NCBI GenBank assembly: GCA_043809745.1 | Contig: JBDROU010000032.1 | Span: 1 to 64,000, forward strand | DNA: 64,000 nucleotides | From: JBDROU01 sp043809745 [NCBI: bacterium] | Lineage (GTDB): Bacteria > Elusimicrobiota > JBDRMW01 | Direction of reading: 5' to 3' | The notes under the pieces: generated by a model | What the model was told of the DNA's origin: nothing | The model's database searches: none | What the model saw: the letters and a program-made list of their open reading frames with translations, nothing else | Translations under genes and position numbers: made by a program | In this document: in pieces, positions 28,221-37,237 of the stretch | Layout: the number at the start of each line of letters is the position of its first letter | Numbering within the stretch: the first letter of the stretch is position 1

Positions 28221-28792
28221 ATATTGCAATTTTTGGCGGTTCTTTTGATCCTATCCATAAAGGCCATTTGGCCTTGGCAAAAAGCGCCTTGAAGCTTGCG
28301 GGATTAAAAAAGATTATTTTTGTTCCTACCAGCAACCCTCCGCATAAAACTAAAATATTTGCGTCCGGGAAAGATCGTCTTGCAATGATAAGATTGTCAA
28401 TACGAAATAACTCATGCTTTTCTATTTCAGATTATGAACTGAAAAAAAAGGGTGTGTCATATTCTTATCAAACAATAGAGTATATAAAAAGGAAATATCC
28501 AAAGGATAGAGTATGCTTTTTAATGTCGGATGATTCATTGTCGGCTATTACAACTTGGGAAAAGGGTTGGAATTTGTTGGATTTGTGTCCTTTTTTGGTA
28601 GGAAGGCGCAAAGGAATAAAAAATATTAAAATTCCTTCTGAAAACAGATCTAAAATTACATTTTTATCTACTCCATTAATTAATGTATCTTCATCTCTAG
28701 TAAGGGACAGAATTAAGCATGATAAAAAAATAAACTCATTTGTGCCTAAGTCTGTCTCTAAATATATCCAAAAAAGAAAGATCTATAAGTGA
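28217..28792 (+). CDS. nadD: Nicotinate-nucleotide adenylyltransferase
   Basis: NadD adenylylates nicotinate mononucleotide in NAD synthesis. The 191-residue protein starts with the nucleotidyltransferase signature GGSFDPIHKGHLALA (HxGH). It has FVPTSNPPHK, and a VSSSLVRDRI motif near the C-terminus in place of the more usual ISSTxIR. The GTG start overlaps proA. The nadD-yqeK pair is conserved in many bacteria. Confidence 0.93.
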   Translation: MNIAIFGGSFDPIHKGHLALAKSALKLAGLKKIIFVPTSNPPHKTKIFASGKDRLAMIRLSIRNNSCFSISDYELKKKGVSYSYQTIEYIKRKYPKDRVCFLMSDDSLSAITTWEKGWNLLDLCPFLVGRRKGIKNIKIPSENRSKITFLSTPLINVSSSLVRDRIKHDKKINSFVPKSVSKYIQKRKIYK

Positions 28793-29376
28793 TGAATACT
28801 TTGGAAAAAAGAATAACAGATTACTTATCCCGCAATTTGAGGCATTCAAAATTCAGACATTCGTTAGGGGTAGCTAAAATGAGTGAATTGTTAGCTAATA
28901 AACATGGTGCCTCAGCATCAAAGGCTTATATCGCTGGTTTGCTTCACGATTGCGGCAGAACAATACCTGTAAAGAAATATTATACCTATGTTAAAAAACA
29001 TTCGATCAAATTAGGGCCATTTAAGAAGTTATATTTTTCAAATCCATTCTTGCTTCATGGTATAATAGGCAGACATGTAGCTGGAAGTAAGTTTAAGATA
29101 AAAGCAATAGGGGTGTTGGATTCTATCAGTGCTCATACAGTTGCAAAAAGATCTATGAGTAAGCTTGGAAAGATAGTTTATCTCGCGGACATGATAGCGC
29201 CTGATCGCAGATATGCAGGGGTTAAGATGCTGCGCAAGAAATCATTTAATGATTTAAATGATGCGATGATATTTGCGCTTAAGATTAAGTTATCTAAAGT
29301 GCTAAACAGTCAAAGACAAATATTTCCAGAAACGGTATTTTTGTGGAATGAACTCAATAAAAAAAGTAACCACTAA
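28792..29376 (+). CDS. yqeK: HD-domain hydrolase YqeK
   Basis: The 194-residue HD-domain protein has RHSLGVAKM (first metal His) and AGLLHDCGR (HD pair), followed by a LHGIIGRHVAG His. YqeK-family enzymes split diadenosine tetraphosphate symmetrically into two ADP. The ATG at 28792 overlaps the nadD stop by one base (TGATG). It is followed by the LCP gene, which starts 29 bases before this one ends. Confidence 0.9.
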   Translation: MNTLEKRITDYLSRNLRHSKFRHSLGVAKMSELLANKHGASASKAYIAGLLHDCGRTIPVKKYYTYVKKHSIKLGPFKKLYFSNPFLLHGIIGRHVAGSKFKIKAIGVLDSISAHTVAKRSMSKLGKIVYLADMIAPDRRYAGVKMLRKKSFNDLNDAMIFALKIKLSKVLNSQRQIFPETVFLWNELNKKSNH

Positions 29377-30559
29377 TCATATTTTGTTTGTATGTTTTTT
29401 TACAGCCTGCATAATTTGTATTTATTTAAATATAGGAAGTCCTATAGCTGAATCGATAAGGAAAGGAGAAAGAATAAATATACTGCTAATAGGGAGTGAT
29501 TTGGTAGATTATGCCCGTCATTCAGATACGATGATTTTATTAAGCTATGAACCTACTGCAAGATTTATTGATGTGCTTTCAATACCCAGAGATACGCATG
29601 TAAAAATTCAGGGATATCGTTTCAGAAAAATCAACGAAGTATATACATATCATTATAGGAAAAGCAAAGATAGTGATTATGCCAGCCGTAAGCTTTGTGA
29701 CACAGTAGAGGTTTTATTATCTTCTGGAGGAATCAATATTGATATCCCGTATTATGCAGAGATTAATTTTGAAGCATTTGCGAGAATAATCGATTTAATC
29801 GGCGGAGTTACAATAAAAATAGATTCACTTATGGACTATGACGATTATCATGGAAATCTGCATATTCATTTTGAGCCGGGGATGCATCATCTAAATGGTA
29901 AAAACGCACTTGAGTATGTAAGATACCGAGGTTTCAGTGGTGATAGGGGAAGAATCTATCGTCAGCAGCAATTCTTAAAAATGGTTATGAAAAAGTTCCG
30001 TAATCCTATGTTGGTTTTTAAGTTTCCCCAGTTGCTTAAGGAATTGGCTGTTAGAGTAAATACAAATTTAAAGTTTTGGGATCTGTTAAATATTTCAATG
30101 GAAATAAAGGAGTTAAATACTCGGAACATGAGGCTTTTTCAGCTGCCTGGCAAGCCTGAGCACGATTTATGGGAAGCAGATACAGAACGAAGTGTTCGTA
30201 TAGTTAAATTAATGAAAGGCGAAGCAAAACCTCTTAGTTATCAGGTTGCTCAGGTTAAAGAAACGGGATTTAAACGCGAGGAGATAAAAATAGAAGTTTT
30301 TAATGCTTCTAATTATGAGGGATTGGCAAAAGATGTAACAGACCTTCTGCGCGGTGATGGTTTTGATGTGGTTAGCTGGGGTAATTATGCGGTTAAGCAG
30401 AATCGAACTATTGTTGTGGATAGAACAGGGAATGTTGCTCCAGCGCAATATATCGCTGAGTTGATAAATAGTTCAGAGGTAATAAGCAGAATAGATTTAT
30501 CACGGATGGTCGATGTTTCGCTAATACTTGGGAAGAACTATAAATTGAAAGATCAGTAA
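29348..30559 (+). CDS. LytR-CpsA-Psr (LCP) family protein with LytR C-terminal domain
   Basis: This 403-residue membrane-anchored protein has one N-terminal transmembrane helix (about residues 10-29). The LCP domain (about 45-200) contains RHSDTMILL, SIPRDTHV and ALEYVRYR, the Arg and Asp residues that bind pyrophosphate of polyprenyl-linked glycans. A LytR_C domain follows (about 315-400; IEVFNASNYEGLAKDV). LCP enzymes transfer glycans from lipid carriers to the cell wall. In a Gram-negative setting the acceptor is unclear. The start overlaps yqeK. Confidence 0.88.
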   Translation: MNSIKKVTTNHILFVCFFTACIICIYLNIGSPIAESIRKGERINILLIGSDLVDYARHSDTMILLSYEPTARFIDVLSIPRDTHVKIQGYRFRKINEVYTYHYRKSKDSDYASRKLCDTVEVLLSSGGINIDIPYYAEINFEAFARIIDLIGGVTIKIDSLMDYDDYHGNLHIHFEPGMHHLNGKNALEYVRYRGFSGDRGRIYRQQQFLKMVMKKFRNPMLVFKFPQLLKELAVRVNTNLKFWDLLNISMEIKELNTRNMRLFQLPGKPEHDLWEADTERSVRIVKLMKGEAKPLSYQVAQVKETGFKREEIKIEVFNASNYEGLAKDVTDLLRGDGFDVVSWGNYAVKQNRTIVVDRTGNVAPAQYIAELINSSEVISRIDLSRMVDVSLILGKNYKLKDQ

Positions 30560-30646
30560 ATTTCCATTTTTAATGCTAAATCTAGTATAATCTAAAGTGA
30601 ATATTGTTATCTTGAATAAAACTATATCAAAAGGAGTGATGCAAAA

Positions 30647-31723
30647 ATGATAGATTTTATAGAAGTATTGAGAAGAGCAGTAGGCATGGGAGCCTCAGAT
30701 ATTCATATAGTTATTGGGAATCCTCCAATGGTTCGCATACACGGTGAGATGTTGCCAATTCAAGGTTTTCCAATAATTAATTATGAGGAATCGCATAAGG
30801 TAATTTATAGCTTTTTATATGAAAATCAAAGAAAAGAGTTTGAGACTAATCTGGAACTTGATTCATCTCTGAGCATTCCTGACCTTGCAAGATTCCGCGT
30901 TAATGTTTTCAGGCAGAAAAATGGTATAGAGGCTGTACTAAGGGTGATTTCGTCTAAGATTCCGTCTCCGGAAGAGTTAGGATTAACTCCTACAATATTA
31001 CAATTGACAGATCTGCCAAAAGGTTTGGTCCTTGTAACCGGGCCAACTGGATCTGGGAAATCCACTACACTGGCATGCTTGATTGATCAGATTAATTCCA
31101 AAAAAAAGTGCAATATTATAACAATTGAAGATCCGATTGAATATGTATATGAGAATAAAATGTCAACAGTAAGACAGCGTGAAATCGGCAGTCATACTCA
31201 TACATTTAGTGAAGCGCTTAAGAGAGTACTCCGACAGGATCCGGATGTTATTCTAATAGGTGAGATGCGTGATTTAGAAACCATTTCAACTGCTTTGACT
31301 GTTGCTGAAACAGGCCATTTAGCATTTGGGACGCTTCATACTACCGATGCCCCGCAAACGGTTGAACGTATAATCGATGTTTTTCCTCCATATCAGCAGC
31401 AGCAGATCAGAACGCAGTTAGCCGGTGTTTTAGAAGGTGTGATCTCACAGATATTGGTCCCTAAAGCGGATGGGCATGGGGTTGTTGCTGCAAGGGAGAT
31501 CATGATCGTTACGTCAGCTATTTCAAATTTAATAAGAGAAGGGAAAGGACATATGATATATAATGCGTTAGATACCGGTTTAAAATACGGAATGATTTCT
31601 ATGGACAAAAGTTTATTGCAGTTAGTGAAAGACGGAAAGATAAAACCGGAAGTTGCGATATCAAAAGCTACGAATCCGGATTTAATGAAAAATGCTTTGC
31701 ACGGTTCGCCGTCGAAAACATAG
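30647..31723 (+). CDS. pilT: PilT-family twitching motility ATPase
   Basis: This 358-residue secretion/retraction ATPase has a PAS-like N-terminal domain (1-100; DIHIVIGNPPMVRIHGE), Walker A GPTGSGKST near 132-140, an Asp box, Walker B DVILIGEMRD and the His box FGTLHTTDAPQTVERI. PilT powers type IV pilus retraction in the cytoplasm. AAGGAG precedes the ATG. No pilin or other pilus gene is adjacent. It is followed after nine bases by a cyclic-nucleotide-binding protein, which suggests signal-controlled motility. Confidence 0.92.
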   Translation: MIDFIEVLRRAVGMGASDIHIVIGNPPMVRIHGEMLPIQGFPIINYEESHKVIYSFLYENQRKEFETNLELDSSLSIPDLARFRVNVFRQKNGIEAVLRVISSKIPSPEELGLTPTILQLTDLPKGLVLVTGPTGSGKSTTLACLIDQINSKKKCNIITIEDPIEYVYENKMSTVRQREIGSHTHTFSEALKRVLRQDPDVILIGEMRDLETISTALTVAETGHLAFGTLHTTDAPQTVERIIDVFPPYQQQQIRTQLAGVLEGVISQILVPKADGHGVVAAREIMIVTSAISNLIREGKGHMIYNALDTGLKYGMISMDKSLLQLVKDGKIKPEVAISKATNPDLMKNALHGSPSKT

Positions 31724-31732
31724 GAGGAATTA

Positions 31733-32716
31733 ATGGAAGGAATTCCTATAGAAGAACTCAGAAGCTTAGATATTTTTAAGGAAACTAATGAAGAAGTGCT
31801 TAAAGAATTAAGCAAAATTGTTATAAAACAGGAATTTGCTGATAATAGCGAGATTTTTTCAGAAGGCAGTTTAGGGGATACATTTTATATAGTAGCTTCA
31901 GGTGAGGTTATAATAAGAAAAAGGCTTGGTTCAGAACAAAATGCTTACAAGGATCTAAGCTTTTTGGGTCAGGGTGAGTTTTTTGGTGAGTTGTCTCTTA
32001 TCGATACTTTAAAGCGCTCAGCGCAGGCTGTCGCTCATGGAAAAACTTTGGTTTACTGCATTAAGCAGGATGATTTTAAGAAGCTATTATTAGCGTGCCC
32101 CGAAATGGCAGTTGAGCAGCTGTTTAATTTTTTAAGAACAATGAGTCAACGTTTGAGGCTAACAAACAATCATCTAATTGCGATATATGAGGTGGGGCTC
32201 TTAATCTCCAGGGAAAAAGAAGTTGATGTGCTCGCTAAAAAAATACTGTCTCGGATTGTTTCACTTATGGATCCGTCTATTAAAGGTGTTATGGCATTGT
32301 GGAATCCCTTTAATGAAGAATTTGACGTAAAGGCTAAAGTCGGTGGGTTTGATAATGAAGAATCTTTAATAAAAGTAATAACTGACAAGAAATTCCTTGA
32401 TGCATTTGGTAAGAGTGGAGAGAGCGTAGTTGTTAATGAAATTATCAATAATTCGTCATTGTCAGAACATCAAAAAAATGTGTTAGGTGAGTGTGATTCT
32501 CTGCTTTTTTCTCCTATGTTTGATGAAAGCCGGAATATTAGTGGCTTTATTGTTTTATTTAATTCAGAGAAAATGCGGAACTTTAACTCAAACCACAAAA
32601 TTATAGTTTCAACTTTTTCATCGCTTGCTTCACTAGCATTAATAAATGCGGGATATGTGCAGGAAGAAAATTCTAGGAATAGGCTTAACATTGCAAAGGG
32701 GATGAAACATTGGTAA
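31733..32716 (+). CDS. Cyclic nucleotide-binding and GAF domain protein
   Basis: Residues 15-130 of 327 form a cNMP-binding fold with FGELSLIDTLKRSAQ, the phosphate-binding cassette (GE and Arg-x-Ala pattern). Residues 145-315 resemble a GAF domain. There is no helix-turn-helix, so it is not a CRP-type regulator. AGGAGGAA precedes the ATG, and the gene sits between pilT and rsfS. It probably relays a small-molecule signal to the PilT motor or to another protein by contact. Confidence 0.8.
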   Translation: MEGIPIEELRSLDIFKETNEEVLKELSKIVIKQEFADNSEIFSEGSLGDTFYIVASGEVIIRKRLGSEQNAYKDLSFLGQGEFFGELSLIDTLKRSAQAVAHGKTLVYCIKQDDFKKLLLACPEMAVEQLFNFLRTMSQRLRLTNNHLIAIYEVGLLISREKEVDVLAKKILSRIVSLMDPSIKGVMALWNPFNEEFDVKAKVGGFDNEESLIKVITDKKFLDAFGKSGESVVVNEIINNSSLSEHQKNVLGECDSLLFSPMFDESRNISGFIVLFNSEKMRNFNSNHKIIVSTFSSLASLALINAGYVQEENSRNRLNIAKGMKHW

Positions 32717-33108
32717 AGAAGGCGCTTAATTTTAGAAATATAGCAAAAAATATTGCCCGACTCGGAGATGAAAAATTTGCAAAAGACATTGTTGTATTCA
32801 ATGTGTGTAAAATATCCTCAGTTACTGATTATCAGATTATAATGGGGGCAGAGTCTCATCCGCAGCTTGAAGCCATTTTTAGAAATATTTCCGATAAGCT
32901 TAAGGAGTCAAATATATTTCCATTAAGAACTGAGGGTGGAACAGCTTCTTCCTGGGTAGTACTGGATTTTGGAGGAGTGATCGTCCACTTAATGCTGGAC
33001 AATATAAGACGCTTTTATTCACTTGAAAGGTTATGGATCGATGGTAAAAGTGTTAAATGGAAGACTAAAAAAAATGTTAAAAAGACAAATAAAACAAAAA
33101 ATAGATGA
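32710..33108 (+). CDS. rsfS: Ribosomal silencing factor RsfS
   Basis: RsfS binds L14 and blocks joining of ribosomal subunits in starvation. The 132-residue protein has the DUF143 core DIVVFNVCKISSVTDYQIIM and WVVLDFGGVIVHLM. A Lys/Asn-rich tail follows the core (about 20 residues). The start is TTG, overlapping the previous stop by seven bases. The end overlaps argS by up to 68 bases, which shows strong coupling. Confidence 0.9.
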   Translation: MVKKALNFRNIAKNIARLGDEKFAKDIVVFNVCKISSVTDYQIIMGAESHPQLEAIFRNISDKLKESNIFPLRTEGGTASSWVVLDFGGVIVHLMLDNIRRFYSLERLWIDGKSVKWKTKKNVKKTNKTKNR

Positions 33109-34696
33109 GATATTAAGCAAATTGGTAAAAGATGAATTTCGAGAAATACCATCATTTGCCGTTGAAATCCCGCCGAAAGAATTTGAATCAGATCTTGCGT
33201 GCAACATCGCATTGTTGACGGGAAAAATATTAAAAAAAAATCCAAGAGAATTGGCAAAGCAGTTTATTGATCTGCTTTGTTCTGAATTAAAACCTGGAAT
33301 CGTTAGAGAAATTGATATTGCAGGACCGGGTTTTATAAATATAAGATTATCCCAAAAGTTCTTGGTTGGTAGTTTTGATTCATGTATAAAAAATAATTTT
33401 AAGTTTGATTATAGCGAAAAAAAAGAAAATGTTTGTATTGAATTTGTATCAGCAAATCCTACTGGGCCGCTGCATGTAGGACATGGCAGAGGCGCCGCCA
33501 TCGGGGATTCTCTGGCAAGAATTTATGAACATGGAGGGGCAAGAGTTGTTAGAGAATATTATGTTAATAATTTAGGGAACCAGATTGATATTCTGGGAAA
33601 ATCTGTTGAAGCAAGAATTAAGGAACTTAAAGGTGAACAAGCAGAATTACCTCAAGACGGATATAAAGGTGGGTATATAAAAGATCTCGCGAAGCAGTAT
33701 ATCGATGGAGGCAGAAAAGATGAAATTAAAAAATATTCATATGAAATTGTTTTAAGTAACATAAAAAACGACCTTTTGAAATTTGGGGTGGAGTTTGATA
33801 AATGGTCTTTTGAAAATTTGTTTCATGATAACGGTTTGCTTGAAGTTGCGTTGAAGCAGTTAGAGAAAAAAGGAATTATATATAGAAATGAAGGCGCTTT
33901 ATGGCTGTCTTCAAGCACTATGGGTGATGAGAAAGATCGTGTAGTACGCAGGACTGATGGAAGATACACATATCTTGCGAGTGATATCGCGTATCATTAT
34001 GATAAGCTAAATCGTAATTTTGATAGAATAATTAATATTTGGGGTGCCGACCATCATGGATATCAGAAGCGGTTAGAAGCGGTGATGAAATCCTTCGGTT
34101 TTAATTTGGAGATGCTTCATATTGTCTTCTATCAATTAGTTCGACTGCTTAGAAGTAAGCAGATTGTCCCCATGTCGACAAGGGCCGGTGAGTTCATTGC
34201 ATTAAAGGAGGTTATTGATGAGGTAGGAAAAGATGCATGCAGGTTTTTTTTCTTGCTTAGAAGTCCGGAATCACACCTTGACTTCGATTTGGAATTGGCA
34301 AGAAAGCATACTTCTGAAAACCCTGTATATTATGTTCAGTATGCCCATGCTCGCATTTGCAGTATATTTAGGGAGGCATTAAAGAAAAATATTGTTTTTA
34401 ATAATGATGTTCCTAACGAAAAAATATTAAGTGAAAAACAGGAGATCGATTTGATAAAGCAAGTGGTATTTTTTCCTGATATGCTTTACAGCTGCATAAA
34501 AGACGCTACACCGCATTATATAACTACTTATTTAATAGAATGTGTAAAAAAATTCCATGCCTACTATGATAATCATAGAGTAATCTCCGAAGATATTCAA
34601 CTTACCCAAGCCAGATTGTATCTCATTAATGGAGTTAAAAAGATGATTGCTATGGGACTGCATCTGCTTGGTATAGATTCCCCGGAAAAAATGTAA
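33041..34696 (+). CDS. argS: Arginyl-tRNA synthetase
   Basis: This class I synthetase has an Arg-tRNA N-terminal additional domain (1-110), the HIGH-type motif in ANPTGPLHVGHGRGAA, and the DALR anticodon-binding domain near the end (VQYAHARICSIF). The KMSKS equivalent is weak (VPMSTRAGEF), as in many ArgS. Starts at 33023 (TTG), 33041 (ATG) and 33074 (ATG) are possible. The 551-residue form chosen follows GAAAGG by ten bases and is near the family's usual length. Confidence 0.93.
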   Translation: MVKVLNGRLKKMLKRQIKQKIDEILSKLVKDEFREIPSFAVEIPPKEFESDLACNIALLTGKILKKNPRELAKQFIDLLCSELKPGIVREIDIAGPGFINIRLSQKFLVGSFDSCIKNNFKFDYSEKKENVCIEFVSANPTGPLHVGHGRGAAIGDSLARIYEHGGARVVREYYVNNLGNQIDILGKSVEARIKELKGEQAELPQDGYKGGYIKDLAKQYIDGGRKDEIKKYSYEIVLSNIKNDLLKFGVEFDKWSFENLFHDNGLLEVALKQLEKKGIIYRNEGALWLSSSTMGDEKDRVVRRTDGRYTYLASDIAYHYDKLNRNFDRIINIWGADHHGYQKRLEAVMKSFGFNLEMLHIVFYQLVRLLRSKQIVPMSTRAGEFIALKEVIDEVGKDACRFFFLLRSPESHLDFDLELARKHTSENPVYYVQYAHARICSIFREALKKNIVFNNDVPNEKILSEKQEIDLIKQVVFFPDMLYSCIKDATPHYITTYLIECVKKFHAYYDNHRVISEDIQLTQARLYLINGVKKMIAMGLHLLGIDSPEKM

Positions 34697-34773
34697 TCTT
34701 TTAAAAAAATTCGTTTAAGCCAACAAATCTAAACATAATAATAATTAGTTTTTACAGGTTAACAAAGGTGGTA

Positions 34774-34803
34774 TTGACTTAAATGGTAAAAAAGCTATAT
34801 AAT
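34774..34803 (+). promoter_or_regulatory. Promoter of the TPR lipoprotein gene
   Basis: TTGACT (34774-34779) and TATAAT (34798-34803) are separated by 18 bases. A 5' leader of about 80 bases follows before the proposed start. Confidence 0.65.
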
Positions 34804-34812
34804 ATAACAGAA

Positions 34813-34842
34813 TCTGGTAATATATGGTATAACATTACCAGA
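34813..34842 (+). promoter_or_regulatory. Perfect hairpin in the leader of the TPR lipoprotein gene
   Basis: TCTGGTAAT (34813-34821) and ATTACCAGA (34834-34842) are exact reverse complements around 12 bases. The hairpin begins about ten bases after the -10 box, at or just past the transcription start, so it may be an operator or an mRNA 5' stabiliser. Confidence 0.5.
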
Positions 34843-34889
34843 AGTGTGATTGTTATTTAATGTACTTATAATTTTGGAAGGAAGATCAT

Positions 34890-36332
34890 ATTAAAAAATT
34901 TCTTAACCTAGCTTTCAGTTTTGTTATTATTGGACTTTTTAGTTGCGCCCCTCAAGTGTCTAAAATCGAAGAGGAGCCTTTAATAGAGGAACCGCCAATA
35001 GAGTTCTTCGAGGAAAACGGTAAAGGGGAGTTAGTCGAAAGCAACATCGATGATGCTCAAACTAAGGTGCTGATCGGTAAGGCAAGCTTGCAGTTAGAGG
35101 ACTACGATAAGGCGATTGAATACCTTTTAAAGGCCGTTGAAATCCAACCTGATTTAAAAGATCAAATAGACCCACATCTGGCAGAGGCTTATAGGCAAGC
35201 CGCAAAAGCAAAACTGGATGCGGAAGACTTTTCCGGTGCAGTTCAATATTTTCGCAAGATGATTGATTTAGATTTTCGCAAACTGGATGATTCTCTTCCT
35301 AATATAATTAACGCTTATGTAGGATATGCTAAGGAGATGGATAGGAAGGGAGAAGCTGACCAAGTATTTGAATCCTATAATGCTATTACAAAACTAAGTG
35401 AAAACAATACGGAACTTCTTATGGGCTTAGGCAGAATCAATTTTGAGATTAATAGATATTCCAATGCTCTTGAGGTATTTGAGAGGGTTAATGAGTTAGA
35501 TGAAAATATGAAAGCCAAAACAAATATTTTCATAAGCAGGATTTATATGAGTAGAGGAAAGAATGATTTAAATAACGGTTCTTATGACAAAGCAATTAAG
35601 AATCTTGTGCTGGCCAAAGAGAACAATGAGAGTCTGGAAGAGGAAGTGGACAGACTTCTGGTTGAAGCACATCTGAAATTTGGCGAGACGTTTAATAGAA
35701 TGGGAAAGTACGAAGAAGCAGAGGAACAATGGAAAAAGTGTTTCGAATTAGCGCCCGATAGTTTAGTTATTTACAGCAAACTTGGTTTGTTTTATATTGA
35801 GAGAGGGAAGAGCGAAAAAGCGTTAGAAATGTATAATCGAATGAATGAGTTAGAGCCTGACAATCTTGAGGTTCTAGAAAAAATAGCAGATTTAACTCTA
35901 AAATTAAAGCAATTTGAAAAGGCGCAGGAAATTCTGCTAAGAGTAGTAAGCTTAGACACAGAGAATTTGTATACGCGCTTTAATAAATACCTGGCTGAAA
36001 TTTACTTGCAAGAAGAGAAATATAATAGTACCGTTAAGTATTATCTTGACTATTTAGATTTTTATCCCGGAGATGCTGAAGCTGCATACAACCTTGCAAG
36101 GGCATACAGCTTTACTAAGGAATACGCGCTTGCAAATGAGTATTATAAACAGGCAATAAGTATAGATAAGAGTTGGAAAAATAAGGGCGGATTCTCAATG
36201 GGATTTCGTTTTTACAGGATGAGGGCGCTCGTTATAATTTTATTTTTATTTCTTATATCAAGCCTGATCGCAGTTTTCTTTGTTATACAAGCCAAGAGAA
36301 AACATGGAAGTCCGTTAAAAATCCCTGTCTGA
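34890..36332 (+). CDS. TPR-repeat lipoprotein starting at an AUU codon
   Basis: In frame upstream of the first GTG (34956) lies a lipoprotein signal peptide: KKFLNLAFSFVIIGLFSC with LFSC as lipobox and Cys19. The only codon able to open it is ATT at 34890, five bases after GGAAGGAAG. An in-frame TAA at 34869 closes the frame above, and no ATG, GTG or TTG lies between. The mature part has at least eight TPR units (about 45-430) and a C-terminal membrane helix (near 443-462). It is probably a periplasmic scaffold. AUU starts are rare and are known for infC. Confidence 0.72.
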   Translation: MKKFLNLAFSFVIIGLFSCAPQVSKIEEEPLIEEPPIEFFEENGKGELVESNIDDAQTKVLIGKASLQLEDYDKAIEYLLKAVEIQPDLKDQIDPHLAEAYRQAAKAKLDAEDFSGAVQYFRKMIDLDFRKLDDSLPNIINAYVGYAKEMDRKGEADQVFESYNAITKLSENNTELLMGLGRINFEINRYSNALEVFERVNELDENMKAKTNIFISRIYMSRGKNDLNNGSYDKAIKNLVLAKENNESLEEEVDRLLVEAHLKFGETFNRMGKYEEAEEQWKKCFELAPDSLVIYSKLGLFYIERGKSEKALEMYNRMNELEPDNLEVLEKIADLTLKLKQFEKAQEILLRVVSLDTENLYTRFNKYLAEIYLQEEKYNSTVKYYLDYLDFYPGDAEAAYNLARAYSFTKEYALANEYYKQAISIDKSWKNKGGFSMGFRFYRMRALVIILFLFLISSLIAVFFVIQAKRKHGSPLKIPV

Positions 36333-36390
36333 TTAAAGATCTCAGTTTTATATAAATTTTTGTAGCTAAGGGCATAGGTTTTTTGCTATC

Positions 36391-36423
36391 ATGTTAACTA
36401 CTATAATTAATATAGGTTAACAG
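36391..36423. promoter_or_regulatory. BirA-type operator over the biotin operon promoter
   Basis: ATGTTAACT (36391-36399), 15 bases, then GGTTAACAG (36415-36423). This fits the BirA operator pattern TTGTTAACC-N14/15-GGTTAACAA. A TATAAT (36402-36407) lies between the arms, so a bound BirA dimer would cover the promoter. It precedes the FabG-like gene by nine bases. Confidence 0.8.
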
Positions 36424-36431
36424 AGGATAAT

Positions 36432-37172
36432 GTGATTTCTAAGTCTGGAAGGGTAGTAATTATAACGGGAGCTACAGGCAATATTGGTTCTAAAATTACC
36501 AAGGAGTTTAGCAGAGACGGATGGAATATTGCTGTTGCCTATCACAAAAACAAATGCAAGGCTATGGAATTAGTTGAGGAAATAATACATGATGGTCATT
36601 CAGATGCAGCAGCCTGGAATATAGATCTCTCAGATATACGTATGTTAGAAAGTATGGTTAACGGAATAATACAGAGATGGAAGAGGATAGATGTATTAAT
36701 TAACAACGCTAGTATCTCTCGGGATGGATTAGTTTTAAAAATGTCGTTAGATGATTGGGAAAAAGTATTAACGGTTAATTTGACAGGAAGCTTTAATCTC
36801 TTGAGAATGACTTCGAGAATTATGATGAAGCAGAGAGATGGGCACATCATTAATATCGCTTCACTATTAGGATTGAAGGGATCTATAGGAGCGAGTAATT
36901 ATGCTGCTTCAAAGGCTGCGTTAATTAGTTTAAGCCAGTCTGCTGCAAAGGAACTTGGAAGATTCAATGTTAGGGTAAACGCGGTGTTGCCTGGATTTCA
37001 TAAAAGCAGTATAAATGAGAACGCGGATAAAAAAATTATTGAACAGGCCAAAAATGACAGCCTCTTGCATTGCACTACGGATCCAAGAGAATTGGCAGAA
37101 TTTATACTTTTTATCTCTAAGACAAAAAGCATAACCGGGCAAATATTTAATTGTGATTCAAGGGTTTTGTAA
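36432..37172 (+). CDS. FabG-like 3-oxoacyl-ACP reductase in the biotin operon
   Basis: This 246-residue short-chain dehydrogenase has the cofactor loop TGATGNIGSKI, LINNAS, the catalytic Ser in NIASLLGLKG and the Tyr-x3-Lys of NYAASKAAL. It reduces a 3-oxoacyl chain on ACP. Its place as first gene behind the BirA operator and before a FabF-like gene suggests a role in building the pimeloyl chain for biotin rather than general lipid synthesis. The start is GTG after AGAGGA. Confidence 0.85.
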   Translation: MISKSGRVVIITGATGNIGSKITKEFSRDGWNIAVAYHKNKCKAMELVEEIIHDGHSDAAAWNIDLSDIRMLESMVNGIIQRWKRIDVLINNASISRDGLVLKMSLDDWEKVLTVNLTGSFNLLRMTSRIMMKQRDGHIINIASLLGLKGSIGASNYAASKAALISLSQSAAKELGRFNVRVNAVLPGFHKSSINENADKKIIEQAKNDSLLHCTTDPRELAEFILFISKTKSITGQIFNCDSRVL

Positions 37173-37237
37173 AGTGTATTTCATTTGGTAAAAAAATTAT
37201 TGAAATGAAAACGTTAAAGATTTCCCGGCTATAATTT

